Below, one piece after another: positions 24,588 through 33,719 of a stretch of 64,000 nt of DNA. The notes beneath the pieces were generated by a model. The model was given only the letters and a program-made list of their open reading frames with translations. It was not told where the DNA came from and ran no database searches. Position 1 is the first letter of the stretch. Every line of letters begins with the position of its first letter. The translations under genes were made by a program, and so were the position numbers. Source of the DNA: Rikenellaceae bacterium (GTDB lineage Bacteria > Bacteroidota > Bacteroidia > Bacteroidales > Rikenellaceae); the NCBI GenBank assembly GCA_020860245.1, contig JAJBUQ010000004.1, positions 98,426 to 162,425 on the forward strand, in the 5' to 3' direction.

Positions 24588-27500
24588 TTATTGTTCCGTT
24601 ACTTCGCACCAGAATCCCGAAGTGGATGCGTTTATCGAATTATCGTACATCGCCTCACATATTACCGCAGGCAGATAGAATTTACCCGCATAGGTTGCCG
24701 TAAGCGATATTCGTACCGTTTTTGTCTGGTTGGCGTTCAGATCGAAGTAGGAGTATACTCTGTCGTCGCGGATATCCTGATAACGGATATCAGACTCTCC
24801 GCTCTCTTCGAAGTTGAGCCTGTCGTTGCGGATCTCCCATCCGGACGGGAATATCTGCGACAGCACCATATTTGTGTAGTTGCCTCTCCCTCCCGGATTT
24901 ATTACCGTTACCGTAGCGTAAAAATCGGTGCCTTGCGGGAGTTCTTTAACGTCGAGGGTTCTGCCGTCCGCGCCTGTATATGCAACGGTTATTTTAATAC
25001 CGTTCGAGGCCTCGGTATTCTGTTCTTTAGCAGCGGTTCCGGTCGATGTCATTGTGACGTAGAGAGTGTTGTCGCCCTTGTTCGCAATGGTTACAGGTAT
25101 AGTGCCTGCGGTATTGGTGACGTCCAGCGCATTCTCCGAGACAGATTTGATGCTCTTCACGCTCTCCTTCATTCCCGCTGCCTCATACTCGAATTCCATC
25201 TGAGAATTATCTCCGGATACCTCTATGTATTGTGATACTGCCATTAGCGCCCATGCCGTAGACTGTGTACTCAGCCATCTGTTGGTTCCGAGAATATCGG
25301 AGAGCTGGCGGACAAGATTAAACGCTTCGCGCCTGTCTCCCATAGCCGTACGCACCGTCAGGTTCACCGCGATATCTCTCTCCGGAGTTCCGAACGTCGG
25401 ATTGAACGGAGAGTATTCAGCTTTGTTCTCAGGCGTATTGGCAATTAAATTGCGCGCGATGTCATTGCGTCCGTCGAATGCAAATGCTCCTGCGAGAAGC
25501 CATCTCGATGCCGGATCGAGGTCCGTTACTTCCAGAAGACGATTCATAGCTCCGCGCTCCGGAGATTTGGCAAGCGCGAGTACGTAGAGCCTGTAAACTT
25601 GTTCCATGGAATTACTATGGGATGAGTTCCAGTTCTTAGCTTCGTTCTGTGTGTAGTTCAGCCATCTTGTCTTCATTCCCGAAGGCAGGGCATAGCCCAT
25701 TCTTTCCGCTTCTATAATGAAATGACCTGCATAAGTTGTTCCCCATTGGTTTACATACCGTTCGCCGGGCCAATAGGAGAATCCTCCGTCCGGGGTTTGG
25801 AATTTAGTCAGTCTGTTCAACGCCGCTTTGACATTCTTCTCGCTGCGGGCGTTCGTCATTCTGTCTGTGTTGGCAACCGTGGATAAATATAATTGCGGGA
25901 ATGCTGCCGATGTAGTCTGCTCGATACATCCGTGTGGATAGTTCAGCAGATATTGCAGTCTTTTGCCCAGATTCAACGGTGGCAGTGAAGATACCTCTAT
26001 AATAGCGGTATTTGTGCCCTTGATGCCAGCCAGAGTCATATTCCCCTTGAATACCTCACCTTTGTCTATTATCTCGACCGATGAGACCGTTATCCTTGGG
26101 TTTGGATTGCGGATATCTATCTCTATCGTCTCCTCTGCGGTCTCTCTTCCCGAAGATGCTTTGACGGTAACCTTGCCGACCGCCTCGCCTTCAGGGGCTT
26201 TGAGTTTGAAGTATACTACCTTATCGCCGGTCTCGCTGAATGTTACGTTCTGGGACCCCGGACCGGATATAGTGAAATTATCCGACTGTGTAATTTCGAC
26301 TTTGACATTCCGGATATTATCCTCCATCGCGAATACGGTTACAGGAACCGAGAATTCCTCTTCCGTCCCTATGACTCTCGGAAGTGTTGTCGATATCATT
26401 AGCGGCTTCTTGACCTGCGAGGTGTGCTCCGCAGCTCCGAACGCTTCACCGGATGTCGCCACGACCATTGTCCTTACCGAACCGACGTAGGGAGGAAGAG
26501 TTACAGAATGGTCGTTCGCGGTTCCCTTCTTCAAAGTGAACGGTCCCATAAATTTTACTACCGGTTTAAACCTCTGTGCCCGGTTATTTGCATTGAGGTT
26601 AAGCGCGTCGTCGCCTCCGATGGCAAATAACTGTTCGATTTTGCCGCCATAGGCACCTAAAACCATATCATAGATATCCCACGTTCTGATGCCCAGCGCC
26701 TCCCGTGCGAAGAACAAACTCCAGGGGTCCGGGGTTCTGAAGCGCGTAAGATCGAGCAGACCGTCATCCACGATAGCGATTGTATAACTCATCTCCTTGC
26801 CCTGCATCTCGGATACTTTTATTTTGAATTCGATCTCAGGCCTTATCTCCGATGGCATATCCAGTACCGGACGCAGTCTTGTCGCAGGATCTTCCACGAA
26901 TATAGGTATTACCCCGTACAATCTCATTGGTGCATCGTTTATCGTCTGGGAATATGGCTGAATTAGTGCTATATGAATGTACGCGTTAGGGGCCATATCT
27001 TCGGTCGCCGGAATCTCAATTATCGTCTGGCCTTCCCCGCACTCCTTCCAGAATGAATTGAGAACCTTCGATCCCGTCTCTATCGTTACGAGAGCTCGCG
27101 AACCCTGCGATGAAGGAATCGTTATTTTCGCCGTCTCGCCGACCATGTACTTCTCTCTGTCTGTGGAGAAATTAAGCATTGTCGCTCCGCTCCCTTCACC
27201 GTCGATATTCCTCTCGTGGCCGCCCCAATCTACGTAATATACGCCTGCCGCGGAATGTCCGCCGGACAAATCCGTTACGCGGATAAAATACAAACCCCAA
27301 TCCCCGTGCTCCCATTTATACCGGAATTCTCCCTTGCCGCCGGACGTTTTAATTTTTTCCGAATGGATAGGGGATCGGTAGGAGTTTTGTGAGTATGTGG
27401 CAAGTCCTTCGTCCGATGAGCTCCACCACCAATTCCATTCCATTTTATACACTTCCACTTCCAGTTCGGTGTCGCCGGACTGTTTACCGTCGCTGTTTAC

Positions 27501-29978
27501 GGTAACTATTTTGATAGTCTGAGTTTTATCGGTGTCCAACCTGCTGTATCCCCATTCATTCTCGTTGCGTTCGATCCCTACGAACCGTTTATAAGGGGCG
27601 AGAAGGGTGGTGTATTGATCTATGCTGAAATCTCCGCCAGGTTCGTATACTCTTATTGTGAAGTCCGCGCGAAGCAGCCCCGGAGCCTCCGAGAGTCCTC
27701 CTATTTTTGTGGAGAACTGCAGATTACCATCTTTGTCGGTTTTGGAATCCACGATGTTGAATTCTTCGGTTTCGAACAGCTTCGATCTGTCAGTAAAGTT
27801 ATACTTTTCAAACCCTGCGAATGCAGTATTGGTTTTTGAGAGCTTAACGTCCACTTTAACGTCCAATTCCGGAGCCTTCGCGCCGTGAAGCCATGCGGAA
27901 GAGATCGTTCCCTTCACGTTATCCCAGACGAGGAACGGTTTGTCCGCGATCTTGAAATCAATCTTCAGTCTGTTGGGCTTCACTGTCTCGACTTTGATCG
28001 TCTTCGAAAATGTAGTTCCCCCTACGCTTATATCTACGCCCCAGTTTCCCGTAGGAGCGTCCGGATCGGTTACCAGCCCGAATGTGTACAACCCATTGAC
28101 CCCCTGTGTTTTGACCTGGGTTGTAACGGTTTGTCCGAGGGGATTGTAAAAGCGTAGATTCACAGGGTGATTAACCGGAAGAATATCGTTCTTATCCTGT
28201 AAAATAAACGAAAGATAAATACTGTCGCCCGGCCTCCATACACCGCGCTCACCATAAATAAATCCCTTAAGACCTTCACCGACGTATTCTCCTGATACGT
28301 CGAAGCTGCTTAAGTTCAGATTGTTCCCTGCTGCGACCCGTATGTAGCCCTTCTGTTTCCCTTTGGACGCTACGATCACATGGGCCTGCTCCGGAAGATC
28401 AAGCTCTGCCATTCCGGAATTGTCCGTGATCCCCTCCTTAAGAAGTTGGTTCAGAAAATTATATGCTCTGATGGATACGCCCGATTCCGGAGTTGCCGAT
28501 ATAAGATTCGTGATATAAATGTTGTAATTGTTATTGTCGTCCGATTTTGCGGTGATTCCAAGATCGGATACCAGAATATTACGCACGCGGTCCCTATAAG
28601 TCGAGTAGGGTCCGAAATAATATTCGGAATAATAATCCTCCTCATAATCGCTGACCAGTGCGGACCGTCCCCTAATAAATACGCGGTATATAGCTCCCGG
28701 TTCATGTTCGATCAATTTTTTCAGATCCAGCGAGTAAGTATTCCAGTTCCTCAAGCCTTCCGATTCCGCATCTCCGAGTTTTATGGTGGTGCGGGCTACT
28801 TCTTTGCCGACCCTGTATAACTCGTCTCCCTCGTCGAGCCTGTTTATCTGGAGAAATTGGAGAATGTTATTCTCGTAAATCCTTATGACTTTGACCTCCG
28901 CTTCTGCAAAATTTACAGCACGGAACGGTATAGACATGTTGTTTTCCGAAGGCAGGATGCTCCCCGTGCTTATAAATTTGACCGCGGGTTCGATATCGTT
29001 GAAATAAAGATCGCTGGTTGTGTCCTCACCGAGTGCTTCTCCGCTTCTGCTTCTAATTCCTTTACTAAAGGATATCTTACATGGGCCTGTCTTCCTCGAC
29101 GGAGGATAAATGTAAACCTTATTCAGAACTATCACGAATCGCAGATTGGTCCCGTCCGACAAGGAAATATAATTCCCCATTCGCTGCTTCTCCTCAAGCG
29201 GAGCGGAGAATGTTGCTATAACGACAAATTCAGGAGAGTATTCCACAGATACGTCTATAAGTTTGAAGACCCCGTTCTCCGGAATGGTCACGGTCTCTGC
29301 GGTTTTTTTCGCCTGACCGATGGGTTTGCCGTTGAATTCGAGGATTAAGTCATAGGGAGAGTTCTCCGATTTTATGCTGTCGATGCGGAATTCGTGGAAC
29401 GTGCCGGATTGATTGTGCGTCCAGGTAATATCGAATTTGCCCGGAGAGACGGTGAGCATTTTTTCTGCCGTCGCCGGCGTTACATAATCGCTCGTGCTGA
29501 TGCTTCCGCTCAAATAATATTCGTCAGGCATGTATTCGCTGTACAGCGATAATCCTTTGATGTAGTTTGTGAACGTGGTTTTGGAGGTGAATATCTCATA
29601 GTTGAACGTGTTTGGAGTATCTCCAGTCTCGGCAATGCGCGACAGGTTTAGCTGTACGTTGTAAGTCTTGTCGCTTTCCAGAGGTTTGTCGTGTACGAAT
29701 TCGATCGTCCTCTCGTCGCGCCACACCGCCCTGCCCTGAATCTTCGGGGAGAATTCGAAAAGTTTTTTATCGACTTCATCGCCTGCCGCAGGTTTTATTT
29801 TAAATTGTATATCGTCCGTGAACTTCACGATGAGCGGTGTCGAAACCGATACGTTACCGGAAGTATATGCTGCGATGAGGGGATGTTCCGTGTCGGATTT
29901 TTTCGTGGAACCACACGAGGCGGTAATAATTATTGCCAGAATATAGATTACGACGTTTAAAACAAGTGTCTTTTTCAT
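24588..29978 (-). CDS. Bacterial alpha-2-macroglobulin, lipoprotein with thioester
   Basis: A 1796-residue protease-trapping protein anchored as a lipoprotein (signal ends ITASC, cysteine near 18). It has several MG-type beta domains, an MG/bait-like region in the middle and a thioester domain with HGCIEQ (Cys1351, Gln1354), the CxEQ pair that forms the reactive thioester. An alpha/alpha toroid follows the thioester. Such proteins trap proteases from attackers in the periplasm. It lies head to head with pbpC, 74 nt apart, echoing the E. coli yfhM-pbpC association, in which cell-wall repair and protease defence are thought to be linked. The ATG at 29978 gives the lipoprotein signal; the frame upstream is not homologous. 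Confidence 0.94.
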   Translation of the reverse strand: MKKTLVLNVVIYILAIIITASCGSTKKSDTEHPLIAAYTSGNVSVSTPLIVKFTDDIQFKIKPAAGDEVDKKLFEFSPKIQGRAVWRDERTIEFVHDKPLESDKTYNVQLNLSRIAETGDTPNTFNYEIFTSKTTFTNYIKGLSLYSEYMPDEYYLSGSISTSDYVTPATAEKMLTVSPGKFDITWTHNQSGTFHEFRIDSIKSENSPYDLILEFNGKPIGQAKKTAETVTIPENGVFKLIDVSVEYSPEFVVIATFSAPLEEKQRMGNYISLSDGTNLRFVIVLNKVYIYPPSRKTGPCKISFSKGIRSRSGEALGEDTTSDLYFNDIEPAVKFISTGSILPSENNMSIPFRAVNFAEAEVKVIRIYENNILQFLQINRLDEGDELYRVGKEVARTTIKLGDAESEGLRNWNTYSLDLKKLIEHEPGAIYRVFIRGRSALVSDYEEDYYSEYYFGPYSTYRDRVRNILVSDLGITAKSDDNNNYNIYITNLISATPESGVSIRAYNFLNQLLKEGITDNSGMAELDLPEQAHVIVASKGKQKGYIRVAAGNNLNLSSFDVSGEYVGEGLKGFIYGERGVWRPGDSIYLSFILQDKNDILPVNHPVNLRFYNPLGQTVTTQVKTQGVNGLYTFGLVTDPDAPTGNWGVDISVGGTTFSKTIKVETVKPNRLKIDFKIADKPFLVWDNVKGTISSAWLHGAKAPELDVKVDVKLSKTNTAFAGFEKYNFTDRSKLFETEEFNIVDSKTDKDGNLQFSTKIGGLSEAPGLLRADFTIRVYEPGGDFSIDQYTTLLAPYKRFVGIERNENEWGYSRLDTDKTQTIKIVTVNSDGKQSGDTELEVEVYKMEWNWWWSSSDEGLATYSQNSYRSPIHSEKIKTSGGKGEFRYKWEHGDWGLYFIRVTDLSGGHSAAGVYYVDWGGHERNIDGEGSGATMLNFSTDREKYMVGETAKITIPSSQGSRALVTIETGSKVLNSFWKECGEGQTIIEIPATEDMAPNAYIHIALIQPYSQTINDAPMRLYGVIPIFVEDPATRLRPVLDMPSEIRPEIEFKIKVSEMQGKEMSYTIAIVDDGLLDLTRFRTPDPWSLFFAREALGIRTWDIYDMVLGAYGGKIEQLFAIGGDDALNLNANNRAQRFKPVVKFMGPFTLKKGTANDHSVTLPPYVGSVRTMVVATSGEAFGAAEHTSQVKKPLMISTTLPRVIGTEEEFSVPVTVFAMEDNIRNVKVEITQSDNFTISGPGSQNVTFSETGDKVVYFKLKAPEGEAVGKVTVKASSGRETAEETIEIDIRNPNPRITVSSVEIIDKGEVFKGNMTLAGIKGTNTAIIEVSSLPPLNLGKRLQYLLNYPHGCIEQTTSAAFPQLYLSTVANTDRMTNARSEKNVKAALNRLTKFQTPDGGFSYWPGERYVNQWGTTYAGHFIIEAERMGYALPSGMKTRWLNYTQNEAKNWNSSHSNSMEQVYRLYVLALAKSPERGAMNRLLEVTDLDPASRWLLAGAFAFDGRNDIARNLIANTPENKAEYSPFNPTFGTPERDIAVNLTVRTAMGDRREAFNLVRQLSDILGTNRWLSTQSTAWALMAVSQYIEVSGDNSQMEFEYEAAGMKESVKSIKSVSENALDVTNTAGTIPVTIANKGDNTLYVTMTSTGTAAKEQNTEASNGIKITVAYTGADGRTLDVKELPQGTDFYATVTVINPGGRGNYTNMVLSQIFPSGWEIRNDRLNFEESGESDIRYQDIRDDRVYSYFDLNANQTKTVRISLTATYAGKFYLPAVICEAMYDNSINASTSGFWCEVTEQ

Positions 29979-30052
29979 ATATTTGGGTTTTAATATACTT
30001 AAATAGTAGTTTATAAGTTGTAAATATAAATCTTTTTTCTGGAATCCGACAG

Positions 30053-32416
30053 ATGAATTTTTTCCGCATACTAATGAACGGGCGCGGCACGGATAGCAGT
30101 ATGTTGCGGTTATTAATAGTAATTTACGCTGTTCTCCTGTTGGTTTATATATTCTCCATGCCGGGAAGGCTGTTCGACAAACCGCTGTGTACGGTCGTGG
30201 AGGCCTCGGACGGCAAATTGCTGGGGGCACGTATAGCTGACGACGGTCAATGGAGATTCCCTCCGTCGGACTGTGTACCTGAAAAATTTGCCCAAGCTGT
30301 GACCGCGTTCGAGGACCAACGATTCCGTTATCATCCCGGAGTGGATCCTGTCGCGGTCTTAAGGGCTGTCTGCCAAAATATTACCAAAGGTACGACCTTT
30401 AGCGGAGCAAGCACCATCTCCATGCAGGTTATAAGGCTGAGCCGGAACGGAAAAAGCCGAACAGTTAAAGAAAAATTGATCGAGGCCATTCTTGCGACGA
30501 GGCTCGAACTCAGTTATTCCAAAAAAAATATTCTTGCGATGTATGCTTCCAACGCACCGTTCGGTGGGAATGTGGTTGGGCTCGACGCTGCCGCATGGCG
30601 TTACTTCGGACGTTCTGCCGACGATCTTTCATGGGCGGAATCGGCAACCCTTGCGGTACTCCCGAATTCTCCATCCCTTATACACGTAGCAAGGAACAGA
30701 GACAAACTGCGCGAAAAACGCGACTTCCTGTTGAATACCATGTGCGAACGCGGAATCATTACGAAACTCGATCTCGACCTCGCTCTGTCCGAACCATTGC
30801 CGGACAAACCTTATAATCTGCCTATGGAAGCTCCGCATCTTACCGATAGAATCAGGCGTGAGAACCTCAACAAACCTGTTCAGACTACTCTCGATTACGA
30901 TCTGCAGAAGCGGATAAACCGGATAATAGATGACAGGCATAAATCATATAGAGCGAACAGGGTTGAAAATATGGCTGTGCTCGTGGCCGAAGTCAATACA
31001 GGGCGGATACTCGCTTACTGTGGGAACATCTACCGAAGTGACGACGATCGGTACGGTTCGAATGTGGACGTAATAATTTCTCCCCGAAGCAGCGGAAGTA
31101 TATTTAAGCCGTTCCTCTATGCCGGTATGCTCGACGACGGCGATATTTTGCCGGATATGCTGATTGCGGATTATCCGTTCCACTTCCGGGGCTTCTCGCC
31201 GAAGAATTTTAACCGGACGTTCGACGGGGCGGTGCCCGCTCACCGCGTTTTAGAGAGATCGCTGAATGTCCCCACCGTAAGAATGCTTCAGGAATACGGG
31301 ATAAATAAATTTCATCACATTCTCAGGCGTTCTGGATTTACTACGATAAACCGTCCCTCGGACGACTACGGACTATCGCTTATTCTTGGAGGCGCGGAGT
31401 GCACGCTGTGGGATGCGGTACAGGCGTATATGGCCATGGCGCAGAAGTTGAATTCGCTGACAGATACCGGAGCGCGTATATATAATCTTCGCTACAATTC
31501 GGAACAGACCGGAGATTCGTCCGACCCTGCGGATTATCCCTTCGGATTCGCTTCCGTATGGCTGACGTTCGAGTCCTTGTCAAAATTAAACCGCCCTGAA
31601 GAGGAGTCGGACTGGCAGGTATACTCCTCGTCCCGTAAAATTGCATGGAAGACAGGTACGAGTTACGGCAACAGGGATGCGTGGAGCATAGGAGTAACTC
31701 CGGAATATGTGGTAGGTGTGTGGGTTGGGAATGCCGACGGAGAAGGACGTACGGGGCTTACCGGAATCGGATATGCCGCCCCTGTAATGTTCGATATATT
31801 TAATATTCTTCCCTCTTCCTCATGGTTCGGGATGCCGGAATACGACATGATATCAGAACCCGTATGCCGTAAAAGCGGACATCTTGCGACGTATTTGTGT
31901 GAAGAGGTAGATTCTCTATGGATACCGCGTCAGGGTATGGAGAGCCGCAGATGCCCCTATCACATACCTGTGAATTTAAGCAGAGACCGTATATTCAGGG
32001 TAAACAGCGACTGCTATGAAGTTAGCGATATGATCCGTACCTCGTGGTTCGTATTGCCGCCGGCAATGGAATGGTACTACCGGACAAAGAATGCCGATTA
32101 CAGTTCTCTGCCTCCGGTCCACCCTCAGTGCTACGGTATAGAATCAAGCGCGCCTATGGAGCTTATCTATCCTCAACCGGGTATGACGGTCGTTCTTCCC
32201 CGCAAACTCGATTCCTCCGATAATAGAATAATATTCCATGCCGTTCACCGCGACAGCAGAAAAGAGATTCACTGGCATATCGACGGAGATTACATAGGCA
32301 CTACCCGCGGAGACCATTTTATCGCCGTGCAACCTGACGAAGGAAGGCATCTTCTGACACTCGTCGATTCCGAAGGCAATACAATCCGTACGGGATTTTT
32401 TTCAGGCACGGACTAA
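30053..32416 (+). CDS. pbpC: Penicillin-binding protein 1C
   Basis: A 787-residue bifunctional peptidoglycan synthase. One membrane helix (about 17-36) is followed by the GT51 transglycosylase domain (about 60-230; EDQRFRYHPG, FSGASTISMQV). The penicillin-binding transpeptidase domain follows (about 270-570; SGSIFK as the SxxK motif, KTGTS near 540). A C-terminal BiPBP_C-like domain spans about 690-787. Alternative ATGs at 30074 and 30101 would shorten only the cytoplasmic tail. Its head-to-head partner encodes alpha-2-macroglobulin. Confidence 0.95.
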   Translation: MNFFRILMNGRGTDSSMLRLLIVIYAVLLLVYIFSMPGRLFDKPLCTVVEASDGKLLGARIADDGQWRFPPSDCVPEKFAQAVTAFEDQRFRYHPGVDPVAVLRAVCQNITKGTTFSGASTISMQVIRLSRNGKSRTVKEKLIEAILATRLELSYSKKNILAMYASNAPFGGNVVGLDAAAWRYFGRSADDLSWAESATLAVLPNSPSLIHVARNRDKLREKRDFLLNTMCERGIITKLDLDLALSEPLPDKPYNLPMEAPHLTDRIRRENLNKPVQTTLDYDLQKRINRIIDDRHKSYRANRVENMAVLVAEVNTGRILAYCGNIYRSDDDRYGSNVDVIISPRSSGSIFKPFLYAGMLDDGDILPDMLIADYPFHFRGFSPKNFNRTFDGAVPAHRVLERSLNVPTVRMLQEYGINKFHHILRRSGFTTINRPSDDYGLSLILGGAECTLWDAVQAYMAMAQKLNSLTDTGARIYNLRYNSEQTGDSSDPADYPFGFASVWLTFESLSKLNRPEEESDWQVYSSSRKIAWKTGTSYGNRDAWSIGVTPEYVVGVWVGNADGEGRTGLTGIGYAAPVMFDIFNILPSSSWFGMPEYDMISEPVCRKSGHLATYLCEEVDSLWIPRQGMESRRCPYHIPVNLSRDRIFRVNSDCYEVSDMIRTSWFVLPPAMEWYYRTKNADYSSLPPVHPQCYGIESSAPMELIYPQPGMTVVLPRKLDSSDNRIIFHAVHRDSRKEIHWHIDGDYIGTTRGDHFIAVQPDEGRHLLTLVDSEGNTIRTGFFSGTD

Positions 32417-32521
32417 AATTAACCGTTTTATTTATCAGTACGTTCGGGCGATTCTTAATAATTTTTTCAAAAATATTTGAAAAAATTAACTACCATGCAT
32501 TGCATAGTATATTTTATTTCT

Positions 32522-32529
32522 TATATTTG
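32522..32529 (+). promoter_or_regulatory. Promoter -7 box of the ABC/RND operon
   Basis: TATATTTG, fitting TAnnTTTG, with a TTG 19 nt upstream. Confidence 0.55.
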
Positions 32530-32722
32530 TTTTAGAAAAGGTAGTGTGAGATGGAATTTACTTTACAAAGTTCTATCACCGGTTGTTTTGTTACTTAATT
32601 GTGTTGGAAAATTTAAGAATATTTAATAGTCATTAAAATTCAATTGAAATTGGCTGTGTTAAGGTAGCTAAATTTGGATTTCGCCGTTAAAAATATTTAT
32701 TTCGTCTGTTGTTTAAAGGATT

Positions 32723-32775
32723 TTATCGAATAATAGTTAAATACTGTGTTATCGCAGATATGTTCGATAATTTTT
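32723..32775 (+). terminator. Attenuator-like hairpin before the ABC/RND operon
   Basis: An 8-bp outer stem (TTATCGAA/TTCGATAA) holds a 5-bp inner stem (CTGTG/CGCAG) and ends in five T. The outer stem is A/T-rich, so stability is modest. Confidence 0.4.
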
Positions 32776-32797
32776 CAGAGATACTCAAAACTTAAAT

Positions 32798-33706
32798 ATG
32801 ACTGATAGCAATAACTGCATAACGATCAAAGGGCTCAATAAAGTCTATAAAAACGGTCGCCATGCTTTGAAGGATGTAGATCTTGTGATTCCTACCGGAA
32901 TGTTCGGTCTGCTGGGTCCTAACGGAGCTGGTAAGTCCACATTTATGAGGATCCTTGTCGCGTTGATGGAGCCTACTTCGGGGGAGATCAATGCCTACGG
33001 ATACGATCTTCTCAAACAGCGCAAACAGGTGCGCAAAATCCTCGGTTATCTTCCGCAGGACTTTCGATTCTTCGCAAAATATAAAACTTACGAATTTCTG
33101 GATTACGCTGCCAGTCTGTCCGGATTCAGCAATTCGAGAAAAAGAAAAGATGCTGTCGATGCCATGCTCGAAGAGGTGGGATTGTTCGAAGTGCGCGACA
33201 GATACGCGAGCCGGCTGTCCGGAGGTATGAAGCGGAGATTGGGAATTGCCCAGGCCCTTATTCATGATCCTAAAGTTATAATTGTGGACGAACCTACCAC
33301 CGGTCTGGATCCCGAAGAGAGGATCCGTTTTCGGAACCTTCTGTTCAAAGTCAGCGGTAAGGACGTTACCGTTATACTCTCGACGCATATCGTTGGAGAT
33401 ATATCCAGTACATGCAACAATATGGTTCTGCTGAATCAGGGAACCGTTTCGTTTAAAGGTTCGCCGGAGGAGATACTTAAAAATGCCGAAGGCAAGGTGT
33501 GGAAGATGGTCGTAGACGATAAACAGTTGCGTGAAGTCAGTAATAAATATCCGGTAACCTCTACAATCCCGTTTAAAAGACAGTGGGAGATTCAGGTAGT
33601 TGCGGATGAGATAAAAGGTTACGATGCGGAATCCATTCAGCCTAATCTCGAACACGCCTACGTGTACTTCATGGAGAACGAGCTGAATCTTTGGACTAAT
33701 CATTAA
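32798..33706 (+). CDS. ABC transporter ATP-binding protein
   Basis: A 302-residue nucleotide-binding subunit. Walker A is GPNGAGKST (residues 40-48), with the LSGGMKRR signature, Walker B VDEPTTGLDP and H-loop STHI. It closely resembles, in its Walker region (GMFGLLGPNGAGKST) and C-terminal tail (PNLEHAYVYFMEN against PNLEDAYLCLLKN), the ATPase part of the fusion protein at 42821, so the two are likely paralogues. It energises the permease encoded 13 nt downstream. Confidence 0.95.
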   Translation: MTDSNNCITIKGLNKVYKNGRHALKDVDLVIPTGMFGLLGPNGAGKSTFMRILVALMEPTSGEINAYGYDLLKQRKQVRKILGYLPQDFRFFAKYKTYEFLDYAASLSGFSNSRKRKDAVDAMLEEVGLFEVRDRYASRLSGGMKRRLGIAQALIHDPKVIIVDEPTTGLDPEERIRFRNLLFKVSGKDVTVILSTHIVGDISSTCNNMVLLNQGTVSFKGSPEEILKNAEGKVWKMVVDDKQLREVSNKYPVTSTIPFKRQWEIQVVADEIKGYDAESIQPNLEHAYVYFMENELNLWTNH

Positions 33707-33719
33707 ATATTGACGGGAT

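Larger units (their letters stand above)
32417..32797 (+). promoter_or_regulatory. Promoter and long leader of the ABC/RND operon
   Basis: No gene is visible in these 381 A/T-rich bases. TATATTTG at 32522-32529, with TTG 19 nt upstream (32500-32502), is the best promoter and gives a leader of about 260 nt. Near its end TTATCGAA (32723-32730) pairs with TTCGATAA (32763-32770), enclosing CTGTG/CGCAG (32744-32757) and followed directly by TTTTT. This looks like a conditional terminator 22 nt before the first start codon. Confidence 0.5.

Noticed and set aside
32792..33703. 303-codon frame antisense to the whole ABC ATPase gene
   Set aside because: It mirrors the real gene almost exactly. The sense product has all ABC motifs and the antisense product resembles nothing.
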